Source of the DNA: Sweltsa coloradensis | Taxonomy: Eukaryota; Arthropoda; Insecta; Plecoptera; Chloroperlidae | Assembly: GCA_024449915.1 (NCBI GenBank) | Contig: JAMZAV010002194.1 | Span: 1 to 64,000 of the forward strand | DNA length: 64,000 nt | Direction of reading: 5' to 3' | In this document: positions 52,871 through 63,229 of the stretch, piece by piece | Layout: every line of letters starts with the position of its first letter | Numbering within the stretch: the stretch's first letter is position 1 | Position numbers and translations under genes: made by a program | Notes under the pieces: model-generated | What the model was told of the DNA's origin: nothing | Seen by the model: the letters and a program-made list of their open reading frames with translations, nothing else | The model's database searches: none

Positions 52871-55142
52871 CTACCTGTTATGAGTAAACCGTCCATGGTC
52901 TCTTGGCTCAGCATCATCTTTTTTTTTGTCTTGTGCCGAGAAGTTTCCTGGTAGCATTTGAACTTCCCTCTTCCACTCGTCAAGGTAACCGAGAAATGTG
53001 TCATTCAGCCACACGAGACGCTCATCATCGGGACAGGTATATGCGTTTAGATTTGGGTTCCTTTTCAGCATACCCTCTTTCAAATGCCTGGTGTTCATTA
53101 CGTCAAAAAATTTATTGAAGATTTCAATAAATTTTACTGTTTCACTTACTTCATCCCCACAAAGTTTTTTCATGGCAGTAGCCATCCTCTGTGAAAGAAC
53201 TTGGACTGCCAACTTCACTTTCATGAGTGAAGTTGGAGTCAAGTAGAGATGATCATTTGTTATATGGTGAAGTATCCGGAATGAAGAAGATAAATCCTCT
53301 TTGTACGCTCGAATGAAATGGTACCATTCAATTGTATGGTTATTTTTCCGTAGTTATCGCGACTTTTTGTGTGACCCACTATTAGATACACAATTTCTTG
53401 CAGTTTTTTGTAAATGTGGTACATCGCAGACAAAGTATATCGATCTTTCAGGTGCATAAGGGTTTTGGGTGTACCAGTTTGCCTCATTCCCTCCTGATGA
53501 CATTTAATACAGAGCCCTGTTTGCTGCTGCACCGTCTGACACTAATGCCAACACACGAATGTTTTCTCCTTCCAGGCGTTCCACGGCTTTCCCAAATAAT
53601 TGGGAATAAATTGTGCGCTTTGAGGGTTTTCGTTGGAAAATAGGCATATGTCGTTTCCACATTTGACGATATTCCTCGAACCATTAGCTGAAGAATATGG
53701 CTAGCCAATGTTTCTTCAGTCTTTCGGAGACCATTGGCTTCGTCACTGATATCTTGTAACAGTTGATGAACATCACTCAACTGGACGAAACCAACAATTT
53801 CCCCGGTGGAGCCTTTGTAGACAAGATCTTCTTGTATTTTAACTTCGTCGTAGATTAGGGCACAGTATCGTCGGTGGCTTTCACTGCCTGCATCTTGAAA
53901 TTCTTGTTTAATCGTTGCCAAAACCTCGTCATGAAACCCTGGCTTCACATGAGTCAGACTCTGTAGCTGAAATAAGCGTTTCTCCGATGGCAGGGTTATC
54001 ACTTTACGTAGGGCTGTGTATGTGGAACATGACTTGGCTTTCAGGTATAAGCACCATTTAATAATAAGTGGATGCCACCTATGGCCATATTTGGACTTCA
54101 CTTTAGCAGCTTTGACTTGTTCTTTAAAAAAGAGTTTGGCCAAATCAGAGCTGGTGGACCTGTCTTTCTGCAGTATATGTAGGAAATCGGCATTATCTTG
54201 TGAGGCCAGCTTGACACCGTTGTGAATTGTAGCTTTCATCCTTTTCTGCAACCGTGTTGTTTTTCTTTTTTCTAGTACAAGCTTATAGTGTGTTTGCCGA
54301 AGTTTTTTCTGGGCATCCGATTGTGATAAAAGAAATATTCTCCGCTTCTTAACATTGGAAGTTCCTTGACGAATCTTCTCAGTTTGGAGTTTTTTTCCCA
54401 TTCGAAGGCAGTGCGAGCAAATATGATTTTGATCCAGTAAGCAGCAATGTACTGATCTTAGGCTGTTGCTTACTGGATCATACTTGAATGTTCTACGTTT
54501 GTGATTGGCACAATCTTTAAATTTTGATAAAAGGTTTGAATTGGTGCATGATTCACACACAAACCAGTTTTCAAATACATCTTTCAAAAACACAATGTAA
54601 TTAAAACCAGCAACCCATTTCTTTGGGTATTTGTTCCATACAGGATGGTCGCTGGTTATTACACGATTGTATACTAGTATACTAATTTTCAACTCACTAT
54701 CGATGGTACAGGTTTATTCCACTACATGGTCTTGCAATGACCTAACCTCAACCAGGTCATTGCGAAAGGTCACTGTCAGATTATTTTTTAAAAACAAGCA
54801 AGCAAGTTCGAACAATGTAGGCCTATCAGTAGGAATGTCGCCGGATGGTGTAGGCTTAAGATATGCATATCCATGATCAAAGATAGGGCTAGGCGTAGCT
54901 GAAAGATTGTTGGATTGTTGGTCTCCGTCTATTTCATCATTGTCTGTGACACTGGTTACGGTATGCTGTTCGAAAGGAACTAAGCCTTCACCTGAAGTTT
55001 TTCTCCGTTTCCGGGGAGGGGCTATTGGGATTTTGCTACGGTCTTTGGGTTCCGATCTTGTCCTTTTCCCTTGCTGTGGAAAAAACATTTTGTTCGCGCC
55101 AGTATTAGCCCACTCTTGTTTCACGTAGTATTTAGTTTTCAC
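52871..55142 (-). pseudogene. P-element/THAP9-like transposase, broken
   Basis: P-element-type transposases cut DNA through an RNase H fold in the nucleus. From 55142: a basic Pro-rich N-terminal region (PIAPPRKRRKTS), then after a TAA at 54714 in the same frame KISILVYNRVITSDHPVW, FVCESC, a coiled-coil-like basic zone and the core YGHRWHPLIIKWCLYLKAKS. The first catalytic Asp is in ALIYDEVKIQEDLVY, followed by GEIVGFVQLSDV. After a shift near 53590 another frame gives VERLEGENIRVLALVSDGAA, the second Asp. The final segment (TPTSLMKVKLAVQVLSQRMA ... LDEWKREVQML) is the family C-terminal zone. No THAP finger and no terminal repeats were seen. At least one nonsense codon and two or three frameshifts are present. 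Confidence 0.7.
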
Positions 55143-56011
55143 TCCCCTCGTACCCCTCTTTCTTATCTTATCTCTGATTTTAAACCTGACCTAGACAGGT
55201 CGTTGGCTCGTCTCTATTGCATTCGAACTGCCATAGCGTTCAGACCTCAGTACGGCTGTCTGTTCTAGACAGTGCATTCGCATATTTCATAGTTGCCTCG
55301 AGAGCAACAGCCAACAAGTATTCTTCGTGGTTACTATATGACAATTTCTTAACACACACAGTTCACAGTGCTTTCAAGTGATATTTAATTTCTATTTTCG
55401 TGTGCATTACGTATGTTGTTGTTGTATCATCATTTACTACTTTCATCACTATCGATCCCCCTTCTATCTATCATCTCACTAGGCTAGCCTATCATTTTTC
55501 ACTCTTCATCACCTACTTCGACACCTCGCTCAAACGGCAAGTTCGCCGTCTCCACAAGCCTACTGTCTTGAAGCCAAGGTAAGCTCGATTGTGATTTGTT
55601 TTCTTCATTTTTCCCTCGTATTTATTGGCATCATCGTCTTGGTGCCAACATTTTGGTCCACTCGTGCCGAATATATTTCGTTTTTTTCATTTCTTACAGT
55701 CCACTTTCAAAACCATTCAAATATTATCTCGCTTTGTTGGTTGTCGATATTCAATCTCTCATCACTGGGTCATACTCGTCGGCGTGTGCATGACTCACTA
55801 TACGCAGTGTTATCCAGTTTATTGTTCATTGTCGCAGGGCGAGCATTTGTTTACATTCTCTCGGTCGCGTGTATTTTATACACGTCGCTAGTTATTTGTC
55901 CTGACTTCCCGGGTTCGATCTTACCATTTTGTGTTCATTGTTGTTTTTTTTCAATTGCACTCGCAATAGTCACTCCCTGTAACTTTTATTGTCGTCTTAG
56001 TTTCGGTTATC
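55143..56011 (+). other. Presumed 5' LTR/leader region of the BEL/Pao element
   Basis: Non-coding, T-rich on the plus strand, with no partner LTR in the window, so LTR borders and primer site could not be set. A donor-like AAG|gtaagc lies at about 55579. Confidence 0.35.
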
Positions 56012-57806
56012 ATGACCAAGCAGGAACGGCAACGTAGCTTGCTTCTAGCTAGAAGAGAGCGTATATTTGCCTCAGTGCAACGCTCATATGACGCGTTTCA
56101 AGCGCTTCAAGACGAGGAAGCTTCTCGTCACAGATCGCGGTTTGACAAGCTTGACCAGTTGGAAACTGACTTCGAAGCGGTTCAGAGCGAAATATTAGTT
56201 GCTAATTCTCAGCTCGAGGAAGGTGTCAACCCTCTTCCTGTCGACGCAGTACAAGCCAGCTTTGAGAGCCTTCTCTACTCGGCACGCGATAAGTATCTCG
56301 CCATAGTCGCGCGTATCCCAGATGCTATTCCTGTGAATCCGCCATCTACTGTTGTTGCTCAAGTTAATACGCTTCCCAATATTTGCAGGCGACATGACTC
56401 AGTGGCCAGACTTCTATGCTCTGTTCAGCTCCCTTGTTCATGACAACGAGTCATTGAACAATGTACAACGCTTCCACTATTTGCGTTCTTCTTTGCGAGA
56501 TGCTGCATTGGCTGCAATTAATGGGTTTCAAATTTCAAGCGCTAATTATCCTCTTGCCTACGACGCGCTAGTGTCGCGCTATCAGAACAAGCGCTTATTG
56601 GCCGCTATGTATATTCAACAGGTACTCGATTTCACTCCATTGAAATCAAGCAGTCATGCTAAGTTACAGCAGTTCTTGCAAGTTCATCGTAATTCCGTGA
56701 ACGCTCTCAAGGCTTTGAAGATTCCTGATTTAGCTGACTTTCTCCTTCTGTCACTTACTTTGTCAAACTTAGACGCACAAACCCGAAAAAACTTCGAGGC
56801 CAAGCATTCTGCGTTCTCTACTCCGACTTATCAACAGCTTATCACGTTCTTGGACGAAGCTTCAAGGACGCTTGAGTTGTGCTGTCTGGATAAACCGGGT
56901 TCGACCTCAGTTAAGGCGCAGTCCACGGCGCAGTCATCGAGGAAAGTCAACTCATTGCTCGTTGCAAACGCCAGCTCACATGACTCCAGTGAACATAAGC
57001 CTGCTTCAGGCTCGTCAAGCCGGCAAGCTCAAAGCCGTCCATCACCCACTTGCCCATTATGCCAGAGTTCTCACACCTTGTATAAGTGTCAAACGTTTCT
57101 CAAGCAATCGCTGCCCGACAAGTACGCTACTCTCAGGCGATTACGTCGCTGTTTCAATTGCTTGGGACTTCATTCACAATCCGAATGTCAATCTGAACGT
57201 TCATGCTGGACGTGTCACAGCACTCAGCATCACTCGTTGTTGCATCCGATGAAAGCACCAACGCCGACTATCAACCATCATGATAACAGCTCTACTCAGC
57301 CCACAGACACGATCGCAGCTCGTACTTTTTCCTGTCGTATGGAGGCAACCCCGTCCACTCAGCGCGTCGCCCTGTTGGGTACCGTGAGAGCTTTAATTCG
57401 GGATGCTGCGGGACAACATCACCCTATTCGTGCCGTCATAGATTCTGGGTCTCAAGTCTCAGCTATAACTCATTATCTCGTTCAAGGTCTCGGATTGAAG
57501 GTAGAACCCAGCCCTATTCAACTGTCTGGCATAGGGCAAGCGGTTACCAAGGTTCATGGCAATGTGCTCTGTGACATTGCTTCTCGGTTGAATCCAAACC
57601 ATCATCTCCGCGTTCAGGCACTCGTTCTGTCTGCCATTTCAGATCGCCTTCCTACTACCTCCGTCCCTATCGAGGTGTTCGAACGCTATCGTGGGCTCTC
57701 GTTGGCCGACGATAGGTTTCATCTTCCAGACAAAATCGACTTCCTGATAGGAGCGGATCTCTATCCGGATATTCTTAGTAGGACCAGCGATGTAGTCATT
57801 GGATGA
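56012..57806 (+). pseudogene. BEL/Pao retrotransposon gag and protease, 3'-truncated
   Basis: The ATG at 56012 starts a helical N-terminal segment (LARRERIFASVQRSYDAF) that shifts frame near 56385 into FPIFAGDMTQWPDFYALFSS, the DUF1759 Gag core of BEL/Pao. A coiled region then leads to a zinc-binding zone CPLCQSSHTLYKC, RRCFNCLGLHSQSEC and CWTCHSTQHHSLLH. The DUF1758 protease follows, with active site AVIDSGSQVSAIT and FLIGADLYPDIL. Homology stops abruptly at 57806 (VVIG then TGA), where RT should begin. RT, integrase and 3' LTR are absent, so the element is cut here by deletion or replacement. Confidence 0.85.
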
Positions 57807-59900
57807 GCGAAGCGAAGACTTCAATTTCACTGACCCCCAAAAAATTTAGCTCGGGTGTTTTTTTTTTGTTTGTTTTTTTTTGTTTGTTTTTCTGTCTGTT
57901 TGTTAACTCTCTACCAGGCAAACGGCATATCCGATCTTGATGAAAATTTGACAGGACCTTCGAAATCTCTGAACTTAGAGGTGTATTGTTTTTGGGTACA
58001 ATCGAAGAAATATTTCTCATGAATATCGTACTTTTACGATTTTTTTCGATTTTTAGTGCGATATTTTCGTGAATTTTGGGCCAATTCTGACCAAACGGGT
58101 GGGGCTACAACGTTCATATTATACATGGACATTAAGGTTATGGTGATGTAGTACCTTTTGAAAGAAAAAGTTGAAATAGTTAGCCAGAATCCATAGAAAT
58201 AAAGCTTTTAATATAAGTTTTTTACGGTAAATAATACCAATTGACAGGTAACAAAAGAAGCTTGACAACAATCACCTACAATGCGTAGGCAGCAAAACAA
58301 AGCACTTGCAAAAGTAAAGATATCCCATACAAACTAAAAAATTTAAAAAGCTCATCCATCAACGCGGCGGGACTTTAGCGTTATCCTAGTTATTTAAAAA
58401 TTCATTATTTCTATAGACCTACCCTTAAAAAAATGGTCTTTAAGATGAATGTCCACTGAGTCTAGAAATCACCATTTAAAAATTTTAAATACAAGCCCTT
58501 CTGGTGAAAAATGGCATCAAAAATTTTAAATTTAGAGTTTTTCAAATTTTCAATATTATTATTTTTTCATTGAAGGGTTGAAAAACACAACAACAAGAGA
58601 ATGTTTTTAGATAGGCACACATGTTTAGTAAATGACCTTGGAAAGGTTTTTATTTTATTTTTTTTACCCCTGTAAAAATTTGATGTAGGCCTAAATATAA
58701 AAAATATTTGTGCCCTATTAATTAAAAGAATATCCCAATGTGACATGGTATTATGCTAGAGCATGGTTTACACAATGTATTGCAATTGTTCCCATCTGGA
58801 TATCTCGCTTAGTTTTCAAATGGCAGCAATAATCGCTAGCCTATGGTCTGCGACGGGCGATTTCTCATAAAATGACGAACTTCGATAAATCGTGGCTTGA
58901 GAACGGTTCATCACAAAAAAAAGGAAGTGTGTTCTGAGCTCAGCCCATTGTTGGTAACCACCATGTAAAGTAAAAAAAAAAATGAAGGTGCAACATTTTT
59001 ATTTATTATTTGCTCATTTCACATTGAATGACCAAGTAGGGATGTCCAGATCGTTTAAACGCGCATGTAGGCCTAGAGTTTAAATGTTTTGAATTTTATA
59101 TAAACGTGTAAACGTGTCATCGGCAGAGAGGAGGAAAATCACTGGTAAACGGTTGCCTCAGTCATCACGGGCTTCGCAGAAATTGACCGCCGGAATAACG
59201 GCGCGTATTATTATCAATTCGAGCGGTCCGAAGAAAATTCAGTTCAAGGGTTCAGATGTTTAGGAAACAATCCGTTTTTTCCCATCCCTACTTCATAGGT
59301 CTAATCTATTACAAATTTGGAATTTTGCCGACAACATTAAAGAATTAAAATTATGTAGGCCTAGGCCCTAGGCTATGTATAGGAAATAGATAGCTAGGCT
59401 ATAAATTGACTAGAAAGATTAAGAAATTCAATAAACTTCTGTCTACACTATTACAGGCAGTGCAGTTACTGCAGTTTGACCTCTAGGCCTACCTGGTTGA
59501 CGGGCACTTGTTAATAATGTTGTCGTATAAATTAATGTAGGCTTAGGCCTATGCATGTGTTAGGACAATGGCATTAGCCCTTAGTCCTCTAAACATTAGG
59601 CTTTCATTATCACCTTGGCCCATGGACTTGTTTTCTGAAGATCTTAGGCAACAATAGGCCTACTGCAGTTGTCAACCAATCTTAGGAACCGGAGTCAAGC
59701 TGCAAAGTGAAAATTGCTTTATTGCGCAGGTTATCTGAACTATCTTGCACTGCAAATTTGTCTTTAAATTTTTTTGCTGTCTGTTAGTCTAACCATTGTC
59801 AATTTCTCTTGGTTTGTTCTAGACCTGAGCAGTTCAATCTTCCTGATCTTAGGCTTAAACTAGGTAGGTGAAGGTCTAGGCGAGGCTTATTTAAATTGCT
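57807..59900. other. Non-coding repeat-like DNA
   Basis: It opens with gagcgaagcgaag and a T/G-rich run (57858-57903) directly after the BEL truncation. It includes copy 2 of a 42-bp dispersed repeat (58183-58224). No coding or RNA signal recognised; AT-rich with TAGGCCT words. Confidence 0.4.
58183..58224. repeat. Dispersed 42-bp repeat, copy 2
   Basis: gccagaatccatag...aataagtttttta-type sequence matching 6971-7012 with a few differences, same orientation. Confidence 0.55.
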
Positions 59901-61388
59901 ATGGAATTTCAGTGTCCATACTGCATTTTAAAGCAACAGAATGCTACAAAATATGCTAGACACATATTGTTTAACCACGGCCACACTAACAATAACTGTC
60001 CATGCCCTTCAATCGATTGTGGAAGATCTTTTAAAAATGTTTTTTCATTTAAGAATCACTTTTACAGAACCCACAGATTGTGTAGGCCTAATAAAAACAT
60101 GGGCAATCGAAAAATTTCGAAATGCCGTGCTTGTGATTCAAATCTAAATTATGCTCGGAATGACATTATAAATCATTTGTGTGATGACATAGCAAATTTT
60201 GGAACATCTGCCTGCCCAATAAAATATTGTGACACTCGTTACTCCAACTCCAATTCATTACGTTCACATATTCGTAGACTTCACTATGAATGGACCGATT
60301 GGATAATAAAGGATGTATACTTATTGGAAATTGAATCTACGGATGATTGTGAATCGGAACTAAATGATGTTAATACTGAAGACAGCTTTACACATTGTGA
60401 ACAGAATGATAATTCTTTAGATGAAGATGACGATTTCCTTGAACCAAGTGATTGTCACGTCTTCTTAGCTCGTTTGTCGCTTAAAATGGAGGTTAAATTA
60501 AATATGTCAAAAGTAGGTATTGCTGAGGTGCTGTCCGATATCAGCCATCTTTTCGAAATAAATAAGGTTCTTCACTTAAGGGATATTAAGTCTGTTTTGC
60601 ACTTGCAAGGCATAGATGACTCTGAAAATCTAATAGGTGATTGTGCTAGCACAAAAACCAACATTGAAACCGCACTGGCTGTAGGTGGAATACTTTCAAC
60701 TTCATACAAGCGCAAAATGTTTGTTTCGGGCAATGCAACTTTTACAAAAGTTGAGCCAGTAGAGTACAGGGCTGGTTTCAGAGATGGAAGTGAGCGATTT
60801 TATACCTACATACCAATTCTACAAACCCTTGCTCAGTTATTGAAACATCAAAGTGTTATTTCTGATGTGTTGCAGCCTGTTGAGCCTGTACCAAATCTCA
60901 TACAGGACTACACTGATGGTAGATATTGCCAGAAAAACGAGTTATTTTCTTCTCCAGAGCATACTCTGAAACTTAACCTATATGTGGATGAAGTTGAAGT
61001 TGTAAACCCTCTTGGGGCATACAGGGGCACTCATAAAATGTCTTTTTTCTATTTTACCTTACTCAATATTCATCCCCGGCACCGTTCTCAAGTGCAGGCA
61101 ATTCAACCCTGCATCATAGTTAAGTACTTGGACATGAAAGAATTTAGCTTTAAAAATACTATCAAGCCACTACTTGAAGACATCAAAACACTGGAGACAG
61201 ATGGACTTTATGTTGAGAGACTAGGTGTTTCTTTAAAAGGAAGTGTGGCATTCATGTCGGGGGATAATTTATCTTCTAATGAACTCGGTGGATACCGTAT
61301 TTCTTTCTCTGCTGCGAATGCTCGAGCATGCCGGGGATGCATGATACAAAAAAAGATATTGGCAAAGAGAACTATGAGTTTAGGTTAA
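59901..61388 (+). CDS. C2H2 zinc-finger protein with RNase H-like transposase signature
   Basis: Open for 495 codons. Residues 1-130 contain C2H2-type fingers: CPYC ... HILFNH, CPSIDCGRSFKNVFSFKNH with a later H, and CPIKYCDTRYSNSNSLRSH with RRLH, plus a weaker CRAC one. An acidic linker follows. The C-terminal half has LKLNLYVDEVEVVNPLGAYR, KMSFFYFTLLNIHPRHRSQV, an LE-DG block and SGDNLSSNELGGYRISFS, then CRGC. The VDEvEvvNPLG and GDNLs blocks resemble the first two Asp motifs of a fish and invertebrate transposon-derived family that I recall only as uncharacterised. The frame continues one base out (KENYEFRLK) just after the stop. A frameshift near 61370, or a splice site, therefore ends it early and any catalytic Glu is missing. 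Possibly domesticated. Confidence 0.55.
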   Translation: MEFQCPYCILKQQNATKYARHILFNHGHTNNNCPCPSIDCGRSFKNVFSFKNHFYRTHRLCRPNKNMGNRKISKCRACDSNLNYARNDIINHLCDDIANFGTSACPIKYCDTRYSNSNSLRSHIRRLHYEWTDWIIKDVYLLEIESTDDCESELNDVNTEDSFTHCEQNDNSLDEDDDFLEPSDCHVFLARLSLKMEVKLNMSKVGIAEVLSDISHLFEINKVLHLRDIKSVLHLQGIDDSENLIGDCASTKTNIETALAVGGILSTSYKRKMFVSGNATFTKVEPVEYRAGFRDGSERFYTYIPILQTLAQLLKHQSVISDVLQPVEPVPNLIQDYTDGRYCQKNELFSSPEHTLKLNLYVDEVEVVNPLGAYRGTHKMSFFYFTLLNIHPRHRSQVQAIQPCIIVKYLDMKEFSFKNTIKPLLEDIKTLETDGLYVERLGVSLKGSVAFMSGDNLSSNELGGYRISFSAANARACRGCMIQKKILAKRTMSLG

Positions 61389-61917
61389 AGGTGGGCTGTC
61401 ACGGTTGAAGATGATTTTCGACCCTGCTCATATTATTTAATTAACTTTGAGTTGTCGTAAGATTGAATAGAGCGTCGAAAACTAGAATTCAAACGGAGTT
61501 TCGGTTCGGAAGTTAGCGGGAGTGTTCTTTTAGAAGTGGTGAGGGGTGAAACGTCACCGCTACGAGTCGACTCTTGGATGCGCGCGCAGATCCCTTGCCG
61601 GGCACGCATAAGCGCGTATAACTAGCCGCTGTCGACTCGTGAACATTGTCACAAGACACTGCTTGGGATTTCATGATCTATTGTAACTTGCATTGAGAGG
61701 CATAATGTCGCAATTATCATTGATTTAAATGAAATTACCACCTAGATTTAAAATATTCTTCAGGTGTCCACCAAACAACAAAATTTGGGAAAGTAAAAAT
61801 GTCGCTCACCTCAGTTCCTCACTATTCAAAGGACACCGCCACCGCGCAATCAAAAACAATATTATATGCAATGATGTATTGTACTGTTCAAAGGACACCG
61901 TGCACGATGCTATCTTT
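61389..61917. other. Intergenic stretch
   Basis: It contains a 10-bp inverted repeat ACGAGTCGAC (61562-61571 and 61631-61640) in CG-richer DNA. No gene recognised. Confidence 0.4.
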
Positions 61918-61945
61918 AGTACTCTTACTCTTACTCTTACTCTTT
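61918..61945. repeat. (ACTCTT)n microsatellite
   Basis: About four units at the 5' edge of the Penelope fragment. The Leu-rich stretch it encodes is not a signal peptide of a real protein. Confidence 0.85.
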
Positions 61946-63019
61946 AGCCTACATGTTAACATCACCTGTACCATGGAGGTAGAAGAGAATAGACGTCTTC
62001 CGTTCCTGGACGTTTGTATTTATAAAAGAGAAGATGGAACCTTAGGCCATACTTTGTACAGAAAACCAACCAACACTGGCAGGTATCTTAACGCCCTCTC
62101 GCATCATCACCCTGCCCAACTTAACGCAGTGGTCAATTCACTCGCTTCGCGGTCTAGGAAACTTTCTGACCGCCATAATGTTAACAAAGAAACCCGTGAC
62201 CTGCGCCAAACTCTCCTTAACAATGGCTATTCCGATAACACTATTAACAGAGCGTTTAAAAACACTGTCACACCTAAATTACATGAACCTAAATCAGAAG
62301 AAAAACCGGCAGCATTCGTGCACCTTCCGTACTTAAGGGGCACATCAGAAAAAATAGGCAAGCTGCTTACAAAACACAACATAAAAACTACTTATCGCCC
62401 TTACAAGAAGATAAGCGCTATGTTACGTAATGCTAAAGACATTATACCCCTCGAAGCCCATGGGGTTTATGAAGTTCCTTGTGGGTCGTGCAGTGAAGTG
62501 TATGTTGGTCAGACTAATCGCCGCATATCGGTGAGACGTGATGAACACCGTTTAGCAGTCAACAGTGGGAAAGAGACATCTGGTTTGGCCCAACACGTCA
62601 AGAGTACTGGCCACTCAATTAACTTTGAAAACACCAGGACGTTAGCCTCAATCAAAGAGTTCAAAGTGCGTATCATTCGAGAGGCTATTGAAATAGAAAA
62701 ACGACCGGGAAGTCTCAACAAACGGGATGACGGACAACGGCTGCCTACTTCCTGGAAACCTGTTCTCCTACAACATCAACAAGAAGCCCGTGTGCTACGT
62801 TCTAACAACCCCAACGTCGTGACGCCAACACAAGACCCCAGCTCCAGCTGTTGTGTTGAAGACGTCACTATACCCGAACGAGGACCTATGACGCGTAGTC
62901 GATCCAAACTTGTTTCACTACGAGATAAGCACGATGACGTAGACATACACGCGAGAGTGACAGCAACGAGAACAGTCAGTTCGCGAGTGAGGAGCTCCAG
63001 GCAACACATCGTGGAGTGA
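61946..63019 (+). pseudogene. Penelope-like element, 3' part: RT C-terminus and GIY-YIG endonuclease
   Basis: Penelope-like retroelements fuse a telomerase-like RT to a GIY-YIG nuclease. The frame ENRRLPFLDVCIYKREDGTL, LYRKPTNTGRYLNALSHHHP and LNNGYSDNTINRAF is the RT thumb/linker region. VHLPYLRGTSEKIGKLLTKH follows. The nuclease is HGVYEVPCGSCSEVYVGQTN with RRISVRRDEH (GIY replaced by GVY, YIG by YVG, then the catalytic Arg and His) and a downstream REAIEIEKRPG containing the catalytic Glu. It is open to the TGA at 63017. The RT catalytic domain is absent, so the copy is 5'-truncated. Frames upstream of 61965 are unrelated. Confidence 0.85.
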
Positions 63020-63022
63020 AGG

Positions 63023-63062
63023 CCTCTGAAGATGGGAGATGCGACTTTCCCGAAACGTCAGG
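63023..63062 (+). ncRNA. Hammerhead-ribozyme-like motif at the 3' end of the Penelope element
   Basis: CCT pairs with AGG as helix I (63023-63025 with 63060-63062). CTGAAGA (63026-63032) fits the CUGANGA core, and GGGA/TCCC forms helix II (63034-63037 with 63048-63051). GAAA (63052-63055) and CGTC give a two-base helix III and the GUC-type cleavage site. Helix III is self-complementary, as in the minimal, possibly dimeric hammerheads described for Penelope-like elements. An unpaired T at 63033 before helix II weakens the fit. Confidence 0.55.
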
Positions 63063-63138
63063 AGAGGAGGGGTAAGTCAGTGCCCTCTTCTTTAATAAAT
63101 TATTCGCGGCAAAAAGCCCCAGTAAAAAACAATATGTT

Positions 63139-63162
63139 TATATATATATATATATATATATA
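63139..63162. repeat. (TA)n microsatellite
   Basis: Twelve TA units between the Penelope and Gypsy fragments. Confidence 0.9.
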
Positions 63163-63229
63163 GGTACAATGGTCTAATGATAATTGATAATAGTGTACTT
63201 GCCCCCTAGGCAACCAATAAGGGATACCC

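Noticed and set aside
55900..55925. cccgggttcgatctt as a tRNA B box or primer site
   Set aside because: No A box at the right distance and wrong orientation for a primer site. No tRNA fold was found.
61540..61560. Second GAAACGTC upstream of the Penelope fragment as a ribozyme
   Set aside because: No CUGANGA core or helix II precedes it.
61799..61964. N-terminal extension of the Penelope frame, with a Leu run looking like a signal peptide
   Set aside because: The Leu run comes from an (ACTCTT)n microsatellite and the sequence before it is unrelated to Penelope proteins.
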